Shown here in pieces: positions 26,113-35,060 of a stretch of DNA of 64,000 nt. This stretch comes from Chloroflexi bacterium CFX4 (GTDB taxonomy: Bacteria; Chloroflexota; Anaerolineae; Aggregatilineales; UBA2796). The position numbers and the translations under genes are program-made. Below the pieces are notes generated by a model, which did no database searches, had not been told where the DNA came from, and saw only the letters and a list, made by a program, of their open reading frames with translations. Every line of letters starts with the position of its first letter. Within the stretch, counting starts at the first letter, position 1. The stretch covers positions 1 to 64,000 of the forward strand of contig QWHC01000019.1 in NCBI GenBank assembly GCA_021404685.1, written 5' to 3'.

Positions 26113-27982
26113 CCGACGAGCCTTTCTGATGCGCAGCCTGATTGAGTGCAAAGCGCGCCAGCGATCCGTAGATGGTGAACGTGATGATCATCCACAATGC
26201 CGCCAGACCCAATGGCAATGCCAGCAGGTCACTGCCCGATCCGCCGCCCAGCCAGTATGTATACATGGCATATTGGGTCACAAAAGTTTCTAAGAGTGCT
26301 GCGATTGGCACAATGGCTGCCCGTGCCGGATAAGACAAACTCACTAAAAACATGAATACGGCGGGCAGCACAGCCGCAAGGCAGCCCAAACCGATAACCA
26401 CTAGCCCAACCTGCCGCATACCGCTTTGCGTGGCTGCCCACACGCCAAGCGCCGCAGCCGCCTTCATGCGCCACCACACTTCTGTTATGAAACACAATCC
26501 CATTGTGATCACATAAGGTAGGAAGAGCAGCAACGATAAGCTGCCATTTACCAGCCCACCACCGCCACTTGTAAATGAATGCGCCATACCCACTATCAAT
26601 AGCAACAAGGTAGTAACACGCAAACCAATTTCTAGCAAGGCAAACAGCCATGCCCGCAAGCGCACCATACCATAGGTTGCCTGTGTAAACGCCCATTCAG
26701 GCAGCAAGGTAAGCCGCAGCATCTCATACTGCTCCGAGCGTGTGATGCGTGTAAAGAGTGGCAGTGCTGCATAAGCAAGTGTGCCAAAGGCAGTTGCCAC
26801 CAGAATACCAACACCCATAACGCTATAAATGCCGCTGCGAAGAAAATCTTGGGCAGGCGGGCTTAGCAAGAAGGGCGTGGCTGCTACCGTGATCAGAATC
26901 GGTGCGACCACCAAACCGATCAGGCTCAGGGCGCGCAGCCGCACAAGGGTGAGGCTGAAATTGCCCTCTCGCTGAAAATGCTCAAAGATCGGGTTGGGCT
27001 TGCCGTCAATGGCACTTGCTTCTGCCAGCAGCCACCTGAACGGCAGCCTTTTGAGCAAGGGGCGCGTTTGGCGCTCACGCCTTGCCCGCCACCAACGCCC
27101 AATGCCCGTCACGAGGGCAACGGGCAGCACGAACAGCGCCCACAGCCCGTATTGAAAGACGATGTACATCACCACAGTAAAGCGGTAGCTATCCTTATGG
27201 ATTTCCCACTGCACCCACTCTGGCAAGCGCATAAACCAGATTTCAAGGCGCGCCAAGATGCCTAGTGGTGCGGCGCTTACGTAAATGCCCGTATCGCTCA
27301 GCGGCAGAATTAACACGCCAAACGCCAGAAACGCCACCACACCCACAATCAGCCAGCGCCACACAGCACGGCGCGCCGCTGCAAAGTTCCCAATGCCGAT
27401 GAGCGCCAGCATCCGCACAAATGGCTCCATGCAAAAGACACCAAAGGCAGGCAGCGTGCTGCTGGCGGCGCACAACCAGAAAGTATTGCCATCGGTGCAG
27501 GCGTGCGTCTCTTCTAAGCCTTGCAGCCACATGAACAAACAGACCGCTACGCGCAAGCCGACCTCTAAGACCATGACTTGCCATGCTTGCAAGCGTGCCA
27601 CTGCATCATAAGCGCGGTGGTAGGCTTGGATCGGCAGCGGCGTCAGGCGTAGCATCTCCATATCGGGCGAGTCGGCACGGTGGCGGGCTTGGCGCAAAGG
27701 TGCAAAGAGGTAAACGGCTGTGCCAAGTGGCAGCATCACCGCACTGAGGATGTGCAGCACGTCGAGGACGAGGCGGCGTTGCGGTGAGGTGTACGGCGCG
27801 CTCATCAGGTGCAGAAGGGCGGCAATCAGCGGCAGCCCAAACAGGCAAAACCAGCCCCAACGGGGCAGCCACACCAGCCACTTATCAAGCTGAAAACGCC
27901 GTAACAGATGGATGTAAATCGGATTTGGTGCACCATTCCATGTTTCACCGCCAACACGGAACGCTTTCAAGAAAATATCCAT
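26105..27982 (-). CDS. Fused double ABC-2-permease-like membrane protein, copies C1+C2
   Basis: 625 residues with two complete copies of the family domain in one chain. The first half has NPIYIHLLRRFQ, MEMLRLTPLPIQAYHRAY and EPFVRMLALI; the second has NPIFEHFQREGN, YEMLRLTLLPEWAFTQATY and EVWWRMKAAAAL. Roughly 13 helices with a basic linker (WWRARRERQTRPLLKR) between the halves at about 310. A natural fusion of two permease domains suggests that members work as pairs. It overlaps copy B by 8 bases and starts 18 bases after copy D. Confidence 0.86.
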   Translation of the reverse strand: MDIFLKAFRVGGETWNGAPNPIYIHLLRRFQLDKWLVWLPRWGWFCLFGLPLIAALLHLMSAPYTSPQRRLVLDVLHILSAVMLPLGTAVYLFAPLRQARHRADSPDMEMLRLTPLPIQAYHRAYDAVARLQAWQVMVLEVGLRVAVCLFMWLQGLEETHACTDGNTFWLCAASSTLPAFGVFCMEPFVRMLALIGIGNFAAARRAVWRWLIVGVVAFLAFGVLILPLSDTGIYVSAAPLGILARLEIWFMRLPEWVQWEIHKDSYRFTVVMYIVFQYGLWALFVLPVALVTGIGRWWRARRERQTRPLLKRLPFRWLLAEASAIDGKPNPIFEHFQREGNFSLTLVRLRALSLIGLVVAPILITVAATPFLLSPPAQDFLRSGIYSVMGVGILVATAFGTLAYAALPLFTRITRSEQYEMLRLTLLPEWAFTQATYGMVRLRAWLFALLEIGLRVTTLLLLIVGMAHSFTSGGGGLVNGSLSLLLFLPYVITMGLCFITEVWWRMKAAAALGVWAATQSGMRQVGLVVIGLGCLAAVLPAVFMFLVSLSYPARAAIVPIAALLETFVTQYAMYTYWLGGGSGSDLLALPLGLAALWMIITFTIYGSLARFALNQAAHQKGSSDV

Positions 27983-28000
27983 AGACCTACATACCCGCCT

Positions 28001-28840
28001 TTATCGCTGCGCTGTGCCGCTGCCGATGTGCCTGCCCAACCGATTGAGTGCAACAGTTGCCACGTGAAGGTAAAACCAATAGGTGCCACCAAGCACGCTT
28101 AGAGCGCATAGGGGCAGCCCAAAGATGAAGCCGAGCGTAAACTCGTTGATCAGCACTACCAGCAGCACAGCATAGCAGATGACCAAAAATGCCGCTTGCA
28201 GCACATGCAGCACCAACACGCTGAATGCTGCGCTGATCACGGCTGTCGTCGGATTGGCGAAACGGGTTGCCAGCAGCAGCCCAACGCTGACCACAGCGCG
28301 CATTCGCCACCACACCTCCAGCGCATACATGCCCGCCAGCAGTAAGCCTGTAATGGTCAGTGTGATTGCCAAGGGCACGCCAACTTGCAGTGAGGGCAGC
28401 AGAATCAAGGTTAGCACCGCGCAGCGCAGCGTCAACTCAAAGGCAACCATCCGCCAAACGCGCACTTGTACAACTGCAAATTTGGCGGCGGCAATTTCGT
28501 TGGCAGGCAGGCGTGTTAGGCGCAGTATATCCCATGTGCCGCGCACCATTTCTTGCTGCACGGCATTTACCGCGCTCAGGATGTAGAAGGCGTTGGCTGC
28601 CAACATGACCGCCAGTGTGCCGAAGAAAAGCGCGATCAGCACCGTGTTATAGCGCTCTGAATACGCCGCACCAGACAGGAGGCTCTCTGTGAGCCACCAC
28701 AGCGTTGCAATGCCAATGCCACACAGCAAGATTAGCCAACCATCGCGGCGCAGATGGTCGGGCTGTGTTTGGCGCATGTTCAGGTGATAGAGCGGATTGC
28801 GTGTTGCATAGATGACCTGGTTGAGCAGATAGTTGATCAT
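28001..28840 (-). CDS. ABC-2-permease-like membrane protein, copy D
   Basis: 279 residues, six to seven helices. Boxes: NPLYHLNMRQTQ, WDILRLTRLPANEIAAAKF with RVWRMVAFELTLR, and EVWWRMRAVVSVG. The IAAAK segment matches the coupling region of ABC-2 permeases. Its ATG overlaps the stop of copy E by 4 bases. Confidence 0.85.
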   Translation of the reverse strand: MINYLLNQVIYATRNPLYHLNMRQTQPDHLRRDGWLILLCGIGIATLWWLTESLLSGAAYSERYNTVLIALFFGTLAVMLAANAFYILSAVNAVQQEMVRGTWDILRLTRLPANEIAAAKFAVVQVRVWRMVAFELTLRCAVLTLILLPSLQVGVPLAITLTITGLLLAGMYALEVWWRMRAVVSVGLLLATRFANPTTAVISAAFSVLVLHVLQAAFLVICYAVLLVVLINEFTLGFIFGLPLCALSVLGGTYWFYLHVATVALNRLGRHIGSGTAQR

Positions 28841-29694
28841 TCGTTGGACTCAACGCGCTCAAAGCGGTGCGCCAACGCCTTCAACGCACGTTCGGTCAAT
28901 AACCGATGGCTGCCTCGTATCACTATCCAGAAAACCACACTCACAATGATAAAGCCACAGAATTCGGTCACGGAAATGTCGCTTGTGTATCCCCAGAACG
29001 CGCTACCACTCAGCCACCAGAACGCCATAAACCCACCAAAAACAGCCGCCATAACAATGCCATGCAACATGATGCCAAAAGCGATGCTCAGCAGGCTTGC
29101 TAGGATCGGATCGCGCAGCCGCGTGCCAAACAGAAGCGCACGTGCGCTTAGCGCCCGCATTCGCCACAGAGGCTCCATCCCATAGCAGATGGCATAGGCA
29201 ATGCTCAAGCAAAGCACAGCCACTATAAACAGGTTAAATCTGCCAAAATTGGTGTAGAGGACGATATTCGTTATCACCAGCGCGATAAGGGCAAGCCGTA
29301 CCGCGCACTCAAATGCCATAACACGCCACAAACGCATCTGCAATGCGGCAAATTCGGCGCTGATCACGTCGTGCGCGCTGAGGTTTGTCAGGCGTAGTTC
29401 TTCCCATTGTGTGCCATGCTGTAGTCGCCTTGCTGTAGCAAGCCCGCTAAAAACGTACAGAAAATCTCCCAGCAGAATTAAGACGAATGCCCCGAAGATC
29501 AGGAAGTTGATGAAGCTGTTATAGTTCCAAGAATACTGAGAGAAAAACCCTAAATAAATGCCGAGCGCCACACCTGCAAGGCATATCAAAATGCCATTTG
29601 ACTCAAGGCGGGTTAGGTTTAGCTGCCGAACACGAAGGGCGAAAAGCGGCGTGTTCACCTTCGGAAAAGCTATTTTTAGAACACGATTGAACAT
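28837..29694 (-). CDS. ABC-2-permease-like membrane protein, copy E
   Basis: 285 residues, first gene of the operon. Boxes: NTPLFALRVRQLNL, WEELRLTNLSAHDVISAEF with RLWRVMAFECAVR, and EPLWRMRALSARA. The Lys of the coupling box is replaced (SAEF). AGGAG lies 10 bases upstream of the ATG. Its strong sequence divergence from the other copies, with the boxes kept, points to old duplication and distinct roles rather than recent amplification. Confidence 0.84.
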   Translation of the reverse strand: MFNRVLKIAFPKVNTPLFALRVRQLNLTRLESNGILICLAGVALGIYLGFFSQYSWNYNSFINFLIFGAFVLILLGDFLYVFSGLATARRLQHGTQWEELRLTNLSAHDVISAEFAALQMRLWRVMAFECAVRLALIALVITNIVLYTNFGRFNLFIVAVLCLSIAYAICYGMEPLWRMRALSARALLFGTRLRDPILASLLSIAFGIMLHGIVMAAVFGGFMAFWWLSGSAFWGYTSDISVTEFCGFIIVSVVFWIVIRGSHRLLTERALKALAHRFERVESNE

Positions 29695-29872
29695 GTATCA
29701 GGCGCTCCTGTCACTCTACAGTACGCTCATTCTACAGCCCTTGTGTTAAAAATCCTCAAAATGGGTGCGAGCGCGGCTAAAAGAGATCGCCAGTGCATTC
29801 CAATATATTCCACACACCTTAGAGATTGTATTTTGCCCTTCAGGTTCACCATGCCCTAATTGTTTCTGCGCC

Positions 29873-29901
29873 TTGACAGGCAGGCACACAGCGGCTAAAC
29901 T
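29873..29901 (+). promoter_or_regulatory. Promoter of tRNA-Thr
   Basis: -35 TTGACA (29873-29878), 17-base spacer, -10 TAAACT (29896-29901), 13 bases before the first base of the tRNA. Of the 178 bases between 29695 and 29872 I see only the AGGAG of copy E and no other element. Confidence 0.85.
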
Positions 29902-29914
29902 ATAGACGTATAGT

Positions 29915-29987
29915 GCCACCTTAGCTCAATTGGCAGAGCATACGCTTCGTAAGCGTGAGGTTTTGGGTTCAAGTCCCAAAGGTGGCT
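29915..29987 (+). tRNA. tRNA-Thr (CGT)
   Basis: Full cloverleaf of 73 bases: acceptor GCCACCT/AGGTGGC, D-arm GCTC/GAGC, anticodon stem TACGC/GCGTG with loop TTCGTAA (anticodon CGT at 29948-29950, reads ACG), T-arm TTGGG/CCCAA with TTCAAGT. CCA is not encoded. Confidence 0.97.
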
Positions 29988-29991
29988 CACC

Positions 29992-30028
29992 AACCACCCA
30001 ACGTATAAATGTTGGGTGGTTTTTATTT
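29992..30028 (+). terminator. Terminator of tRNA-Thr
   Basis: An 11-bp perfect stem AACCACCCAAC (29992-30002) with 30011-30021, an 8-base loop, then TTTATTT. Its end overlaps the last codons of the convergent VWA gene. Confidence 0.93.
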
Positions 30029-30541
30029 GGCGGTGCGCAGTGTGGTTAGCAACGCATCGGCGGTCAGGTTGCCCACCAATAACACTTGGTCGGCAACGGC
30101 AAGCGTTTCGCGGTTGGCAGCCATGCCGCAGGCAACCGCATAGAGGCGGCGCAAATTTGGGCGCAACGCCTCTAGGGCAGCTTGCCAGTTATCGGTGAAA
30201 TTGCCATCGCTGAACAGATACAAGATGTTGTGTGTGCCTTCGGACAGGCTTTCGGCAAGGCGACGCAGCGCCTTACCTAAATTAGAGGCGCCTGCCGTTT
30301 CGAGCGTGGCAAGGATCAGGCTCACATCGGTCGTAAATTCTTCTGCCTGAGCATCGCTGAGCGGCGTCAGAAGCGTCGGTGTGCTTTCAAAGGTGAGCAG
30401 GCTCACCTTAAGCGGGCGTACGCGGTAGCCTTCAAAGGCGCTCAGCAGCACTTGCACACCCTGCCGCAGCGACTCAAGCGCCGCGCCATTCATAGAGGCA
30501 GAGTGATCAATTAGCACATATACACATAATGGCTCAGCCAT
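30023..30541 (-). CDS. VWA-domain protein (TerY-like)
   Basis: 172 residues, a single von Willebrand A domain. The metal-ion-dependent adhesion site is complete: DHSASM (DxSxS), a Thr/Ser-rich GASNLGKAL segment and LFSDGNF. It has no signal peptide or membrane helix, so it is cytoplasmic, like TerY-type VWA proteins linked to kinase/phosphatase modules. ATG at 30541 was preferred to GTG at 30547. The gene overlaps the end of the Ig-array gene by 8 bases, so the two are translated together. Substrate or partner is not known, but the kinase two genes upstream is the obvious candidate. Confidence 0.88.
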   Translation of the reverse strand: MAEPLCVYVLIDHSASMNGAALESLRQGVQVLLSAFEGYRVRPLKVSLLTFESTPTLLTPLSDAQAEEFTTDVSLILATLETAGASNLGKALRRLAESLSEGTHNILYLFSDGNFTDNWQAALEALRPNLRRLYAVACGMAANRETLAVADQVLLVGNLTADALLTTLRTAK

Positions 30542-33521
30542 TGGCACTGCTCAAGGGCGGTTCAGCGGTTGGCGGCGTGCTGGGTGCAGTGGGCGTTTCG
30601 GATGGGTTCGGCGCGGTTGGTTCGCTGGGCGGCGTGAGTGGTGCAGTCTTAGCGCGCTTTGCCGACTTAATGGCTGCCTCACTCACCTCAACGGCAACTG
30701 CCCACTCGCGCCCATTGCCAACCACCACCAACCCTCGCGGATCTTGCCACGCCGTGCTAAGTTGTTCCGGCAGCCAGCGAACTTCGATGCTCTGTGTTTC
30801 GTTCGGTTCAAGGGTCAGTTCACTCAGCGAAAGCGCCAGCCACGGCGCGCTGTTCAAGGTTAGCGTCCACTCGCGTCCGCCATTGTTAGTCAGCTTTAGT
30901 TTGGCTGCTTTCAGGCTGGTTAGGGTGATTTGCAGCGGCGTAATGCTAAGGCGCGGTGCTGCTTCCACCAATGAAAGCTGCGCGCTAATCTCGAGGCGCT
31001 GCCCGCCGCCTTCAAGGCTGAGCGCGTTCGGCTGCACGCAGACACCGCTTGGCAAATCTACCGCTGTGGTGTTGATCAGCACTTTGAACTCAGCCGCGCT
31101 CATGGGCGGAATGCTCAATTCAAAACTGCGGCGGGCAGTCTCTAGGGAAAGCCACGCGGCATTCAGCGTCACTTCGCCTTGCCACGTTTCCACGCCAGCA
31201 TTCAGAACGCGCACCGACTCAACGGATGGCTCTGCATAAAGCGGATTAACCTTGCCAAAATTAAGCAGTGGTGTTTCTAGGTAGAGTTTGTGCGGTGCAT
31301 CGCGCAAATCAAGCTGCACTGCCACAAAAACAGGCTCACGCACACCACTCAGACTCAGCGCTGCTTCATGGTGGCTAACGCCAAGCGGTATGCTGTTCAT
31401 CTGCCGTTCGTGAATGCTGATCGGAATGTCTATCGCGCTGCCAACGGCACACTCAAAGACGCTGTTTGGTACAGCCAACCATGCCGCATGGCGTTGTACT
31501 GTGCCGCGCCAAACGGAAGGGCCTGTGTTGTAAACGCGCAAGGTTGCCTCGCTAGGCGGCTCGCCACGCACAAAAGGCGGAAAATACACGGGGCGCGCCG
31601 TCAGAAACGGCGGACGCTCCACAAGGATCATCGAGACAGGCACCGCCGCCGCAAAAGGCGCGCTGCGCGAGTCGCTCTTAATATGAATGGCGTCCAGCGG
31701 CACGGGCGTATCCAACGGAATGGCGTCGGGAATATCTAGCAGTTCAAGGCGGATCCGCGCTGTTTGTCCGTAAGGCACACTGAGCGTTGGCGCGCTGATC
31801 TCGCCGCTGAGTTCTCCGCCGCTCGCGTCGATAATCTGCACCCAACCGCGTTCAGGGCGCAGCGTGCCATGCCAATCCGCCGCGCCTTCGTTCCGCACCT
31901 CGATGAAGGCGCTTGGCAAGTCCATGTTGCGCTCAACTTCATCAAAGCGCACTTCTTCGGTGAGCAGGCGCAAATGACCACGCGGCGGCAGCACTTCAAT
32001 GCGCGCTGCAATTGGCACATCAGGGAAAACACCGCCGCCGTCAATGATCAGTGCGTCTGCGATCTCGTGAATGCCGCTTGGCAGCATATCTGCCTCGTGC
32101 GCCGCCTCCCAACGCAAACTTAGCCCAACCTGCACAAAGGTTTCCGACCATGCCTCACCGCTGATTGGTATTGGCGAAAGCACGCTCAGCCATGGCACTG
32201 TGGCATACACTTCACCTGACCACGCACCGCGCCCTAAATTAGCAATGCTAAATTCAAGTGAGCGTTCGGTCAGCCAGCCGGCTTCCACCTGACCCAGATC
32301 GAGTATCTCGGTGTGTAGGGCAACTTCAGGACGCTGCACACTCAGATGCACATCTACGCCATACACCTGATTGGCGCCTGCCACCAACAAACCACCTGAA
32401 ACAATGTAGTCGGCATTGGGCAGATTCAGCGCTTCCTTATTCAGGCTGATCAGCCATGTGTGCGTGCGGTTGGGTGGCAGGCGAAACTGTCCATCAGGCG
32501 AGACGCCGATATAAGGCACAATGGGTATGATCTCGCCTTTCCAGCCAACCTTAAGCGTCTGCAAAGTCAAGGGCACTGGTTCAGGAAAGCGATCTGAAAA
32601 ACGCTCGAAATGAAGGCTGGTCGGCACTTCGATGCTAGGTGGTTCAGCCGCCTGTGTCACTTGAATCGCCACCTCACCAATGTTCAGCATGTCATGGTCG
32701 TGCAGCAGGCGGCGCACACCACGCGGAATTGGTGTGCCATTCAGCTTGACGGGTAGCGGCGGATCGGACGGCATGAACAAGAACAAGGCGCCACTCGGAT
32801 CGCGCTGAACGAAGCAGTAATCACCTTCCGGCAGCGTTCCAACCGCAAGGGCGGCAAAATGTGCGGCTGAGAGCATCATGCCGCTATAAGGTGGATAGAG
32901 GCGGTGCTTTTTAAGGGCAAGGCACAGCAAGCGCTCTGGTGGCGATTGATCCAGCACGGTGCCGGTTAACCACAAGTAGCGCGTGTGGTCACCTTCGCGC
33001 ACTGTGATCTCGCCAAGCAGCACTTCGCCCTTTTGAAGCGCCTGCCCATCTAAGGTGAGCAGCAGGGTGTGCGTGCCGCGCCCGCTAAGGATGGTCGGCT
33101 CAATTTTTGCGCCGTGCAAGCCGCTCACGCTTAGTTCGGTGCGCGCACGCACAGTTAGGCGCAGCGGCAAACTCACAGGTGCGCCGGGCAGCAGTTCGCC
33201 TAAGTTGATCAGGGTGTTGTCGTCTAACTGCATGGATTTTTCCCCAGTCGGCAGGCATTCAGCGTCATGCACAACCATAACACCAGCTTGCACTGTCCGT
33301 TCGATCAACAGATTCTCCAAGCGCACATTCGGCGCACGGACGTATACCACTGGCGCTGCCTGCCGCCAAAGCACCGTTTGGCGTTTCTGGCCGCGCAGCA
33401 CCAACGGCTTTTCAATGACGAAAACGCCGCCATATTCACCAATTGCCAAGCTGATCAGGCTGTTTGGCTCGGCAGCGCGCAAGGCGGCAGTTAATTCAGC
33501 GGCGGAACTCACATGCAGCAT
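30534..33521 (-). CDS. Giant cytoplasmic Ig-like array protein with beta-helix N-terminus
   Basis: About 995 residues and no signal peptide or membrane helix. N-terminal 70 residues look like the start of a pectin-lyase beta-helix (SLISLAIGEYGGVFVIEKPLVLRG in two strands). An FHA-like strand set follows (LNGTPIPRG and HDHDMLNIG, about 260-300) but the phosphothreonine-binding Arg/Ser/His were not found. Then six BACON/Ig-like repeats of about 110 residues, each with the pattern V-x-N-x-G-x(3)-W-x-G and WLSV or WLAV. A Pro/Thr/Glu tail ends the chain. Start at 33521 lies 9 bases past the kinase stop. Likely a scaffold for the kinase and VWA protein; inference only. Confidence 0.82.
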   Translation of the reverse strand: MLHVSSAAELTAALRAAEPNSLISLAIGEYGGVFVIEKPLVLRGQKRQTVLWRQAAPVVYVRAPNVRLENLLIERTVQAGVMVVHDAECLPTGEKSMQLDDNTLINLGELLPGAPVSLPLRLTVRARTELSVSGLHGAKIEPTILSGRGTHTLLLTLDGQALQKGEVLLGEITVREGDHTRYLWLTGTVLDQSPPERLLCLALKKHRLYPPYSGMMLSAAHFAALAVGTLPEGDYCFVQRDPSGALFLFMPSDPPLPVKLNGTPIPRGVRRLLHDHDMLNIGEVAIQVTQAAEPPSIEVPTSLHFERFSDRFPEPVPLTLQTLKVGWKGEIIPIVPYIGVSPDGQFRLPPNRTHTWLISLNKEALNLPNADYIVSGGLLVAGANQVYGVDVHLSVQRPEVALHTEILDLGQVEAGWLTERSLEFSIANLGRGAWSGEVYATVPWLSVLSPIPISGEAWSETFVQVGLSLRWEAAHEADMLPSGIHEIADALIIDGGGVFPDVPIAARIEVLPPRGHLRLLTEEVRFDEVERNMDLPSAFIEVRNEGAADWHGTLRPERGWVQIIDASGGELSGEISAPTLSVPYGQTARIRLELLDIPDAIPLDTPVPLDAIHIKSDSRSAPFAAAVPVSMILVERPPFLTARPVYFPPFVRGEPPSEATLRVYNTGPSVWRGTVQRHAAWLAVPNSVFECAVGSAIDIPISIHERQMNSIPLGVSHHEAALSLSGVREPVFVAVQLDLRDAPHKLYLETPLLNFGKVNPLYAEPSVESVRVLNAGVETWQGEVTLNAAWLSLETARRSFELSIPPMSAAEFKVLINTTAVDLPSGVCVQPNALSLEGGGQRLEISAQLSLVEAAPRLSITPLQITLTSLKAAKLKLTNNGGREWTLTLNSAPWLALSLSELTLEPNETQSIEVRWLPEQLSTAWQDPRGLVVVGNGREWAVAVEVSEAAIKSAKRAKTAPLTPPSEPTAPNPSETPTAPSTPPTAEPPLSSANG

Positions 33522-33532
33522 GGTGTGCCGTG

Positions 33533-34921
33533 CTAAACACTTTGCATTGTCACAAGGGCAAGGCGTGCTGTATTGCCCGTGCCAAGCAGCCACTTTTGCC
33601 CTTCGCGGAGCGGCAAGGCAGCCCCCAGCCCTATCGGCTGTACGCTACCCGTATCTGCCACCCGCAACTGCTCTAGGGCAAGGTTATGCAGCAGCCAGCC
33701 GTGCCGCTGATCATACTGGAATTCCACCAATGGCGCCCGATCTTCGGCACGATTTGCCTCATGTTCAGAGAAATTGCTCTGCACATGCCAGCGGTGCAGC
33801 GAACGGCTTTGCCAGCCGACAATGCGCCCCTTATCCTGCTGGAAATGCCCTGTTTGCCCAACGCCCGAATAGAGGCGCAGCACGGGAATCTGCTTTGGAT
33901 AGCTGATGCGCGTGTTGCACCATGGGCAAACCGCGGGATGATCGCGCAGCAGGATGAACGCCTTGCCGCTGCACTGTGGGTTGAAGCACGGCACATGCTG
34001 ATCTGCCATACGGAGCAGGGCATCGCGCCACATGGCAGCCACAGGGCGCTTGCTTGGGTCGTGCAGACCAACTGTGAAGGTGCGGCGCATCAGGCTTTCC
34101 ACTTCCTCGCCAAGCAGCCATGCGCCGCGAAATGGGTCTTTGGGGCGATTGGATCGGTCGGTTGGGTCTTCGGTGTAAAGCGCCTTCTCGCCAAAGGCCA
34201 GTTGATCGTCGCGCTCTGGGTTATCGGGATCGTGAACTTTGGGTCCGCGCAGTGGGTGGCGCATCAACAAGAGCTGGTAGATTAGCACGGCAAGCGAGTG
34301 TAAGTCCGACTGAATGGATGGACGAATATCGCGTTGTTTGTACATATGAGCGGTCACGATTTCAGGCGCCATGTATTCGGCTGTCCCGATCATGGATGGT
34401 GGCAGCACATCTGGCACCACCAAACCATCTAGGTCAATCAGCACCGCGCGATGGCGGGCCACATTCGCCATGAAATTCCCGCCCGAAAAATCCGAGTGGC
34501 ACAAACCAACGCCGTGCAACTTCCACGCGATGCGCGCCATCTCGCTGGCAATGCAAGTGCGATCAAACCAATTGCCGCGCATATCCTCAGGCACACGCGC
34601 AAGCGCCTTCGGCGTGAACCACCACGTCAGGTCTTTGTGCGGCATGTCGCGGTTGATATTCAACATCCGCACGCCAAGCGAGGGACGGCGCACAATGCCG
34701 TTGATCCATGCAAAGAGCGCCACCGTGCTCGGATCATGCCGTGTGACGTTCAAATCACCCATAATCTTCTGTAAAGCAGGCAGGCGCGCCCGATCTTCCT
34801 GGTGATAGAGCTTGATCACATGCCGTTCATCACGCGAACGGTAGAGTCTGCCTTGTCCACCTTCGGCGAAAGGATTGTCTTCGTAGTCTTCGGTTGTGCC
34901 GTCGTCCAGTGCAATCCGCAT
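33533..34921 (-). CDS. Ser/Thr protein kinase-like protein with C-terminal zinc ribbon
   Basis: 462 residues. Divergent eukaryotic-type kinase: Gly-rich EGGQGRLYRS (20-29), Lys37 in VIKLY, catalytic loop CHSDFSGGNF (His142, Asp144, Asn149), metal-binding DLDG (163-166, in place of DFG) and APE at about 185. The essential residues are all there. A four-Cys zinc ribbon follows (C312, C317, C332, C335), then a roughly 120-residue beta-rich end with LVEFQYDQRHGWLLHN. No membrane helix, unlike most bacterial PknB-type kinases. This architecture recalls kinases of TerY-type modules. It is the first gene of the three-gene cluster. Confidence 0.87.
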   Translation of the reverse strand: MRIALDDGTTEDYEDNPFAEGGQGRLYRSRDERHVIKLYHQEDRARLPALQKIMGDLNVTRHDPSTVALFAWINGIVRRPSLGVRMLNINRDMPHKDLTWWFTPKALARVPEDMRGNWFDRTCIASEMARIAWKLHGVGLCHSDFSGGNFMANVARHRAVLIDLDGLVVPDVLPPSMIGTAEYMAPEIVTAHMYKQRDIRPSIQSDLHSLAVLIYQLLLMRHPLRGPKVHDPDNPERDDQLAFGEKALYTEDPTDRSNRPKDPFRGAWLLGEEVESLMRRTFTVGLHDPSKRPVAAMWRDALLRMADQHVPCFNPQCSGKAFILLRDHPAVCPWCNTRISYPKQIPVLRLYSGVGQTGHFQQDKGRIVGWQSRSLHRWHVQSNFSEHEANRAEDRAPLVEFQYDQRHGWLLHNLALEQLRVADTGSVQPIGLGAALPLREGQKWLLGTGNTARLALVTMQSV

Positions 34922-35060
34922 GGTGTGTTACCCTCACCCACTGCCTATAGGTATTATAGATGATAAGCGAAGTTCTCCACAAGGCGCAGGAAACAGGGGA
35001 AAGTGATTGGGTGCTGCTACGCAAAGGGCAGGATTGCTCCCGCCCTTGCACAGTGCAGCC

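Noticed and set aside
29695-29872. Promoter for the ABC-2-like operon (TAGAAT box on the minus strand)
   Set aside because: The only -35 candidate, TTGAGG, is 19 bases away and poor.
33055-33906. 283-residue open frame on the plus strand
   Set aside because: Spans the junction of two minus-strand genes in antisense and shows no domain.
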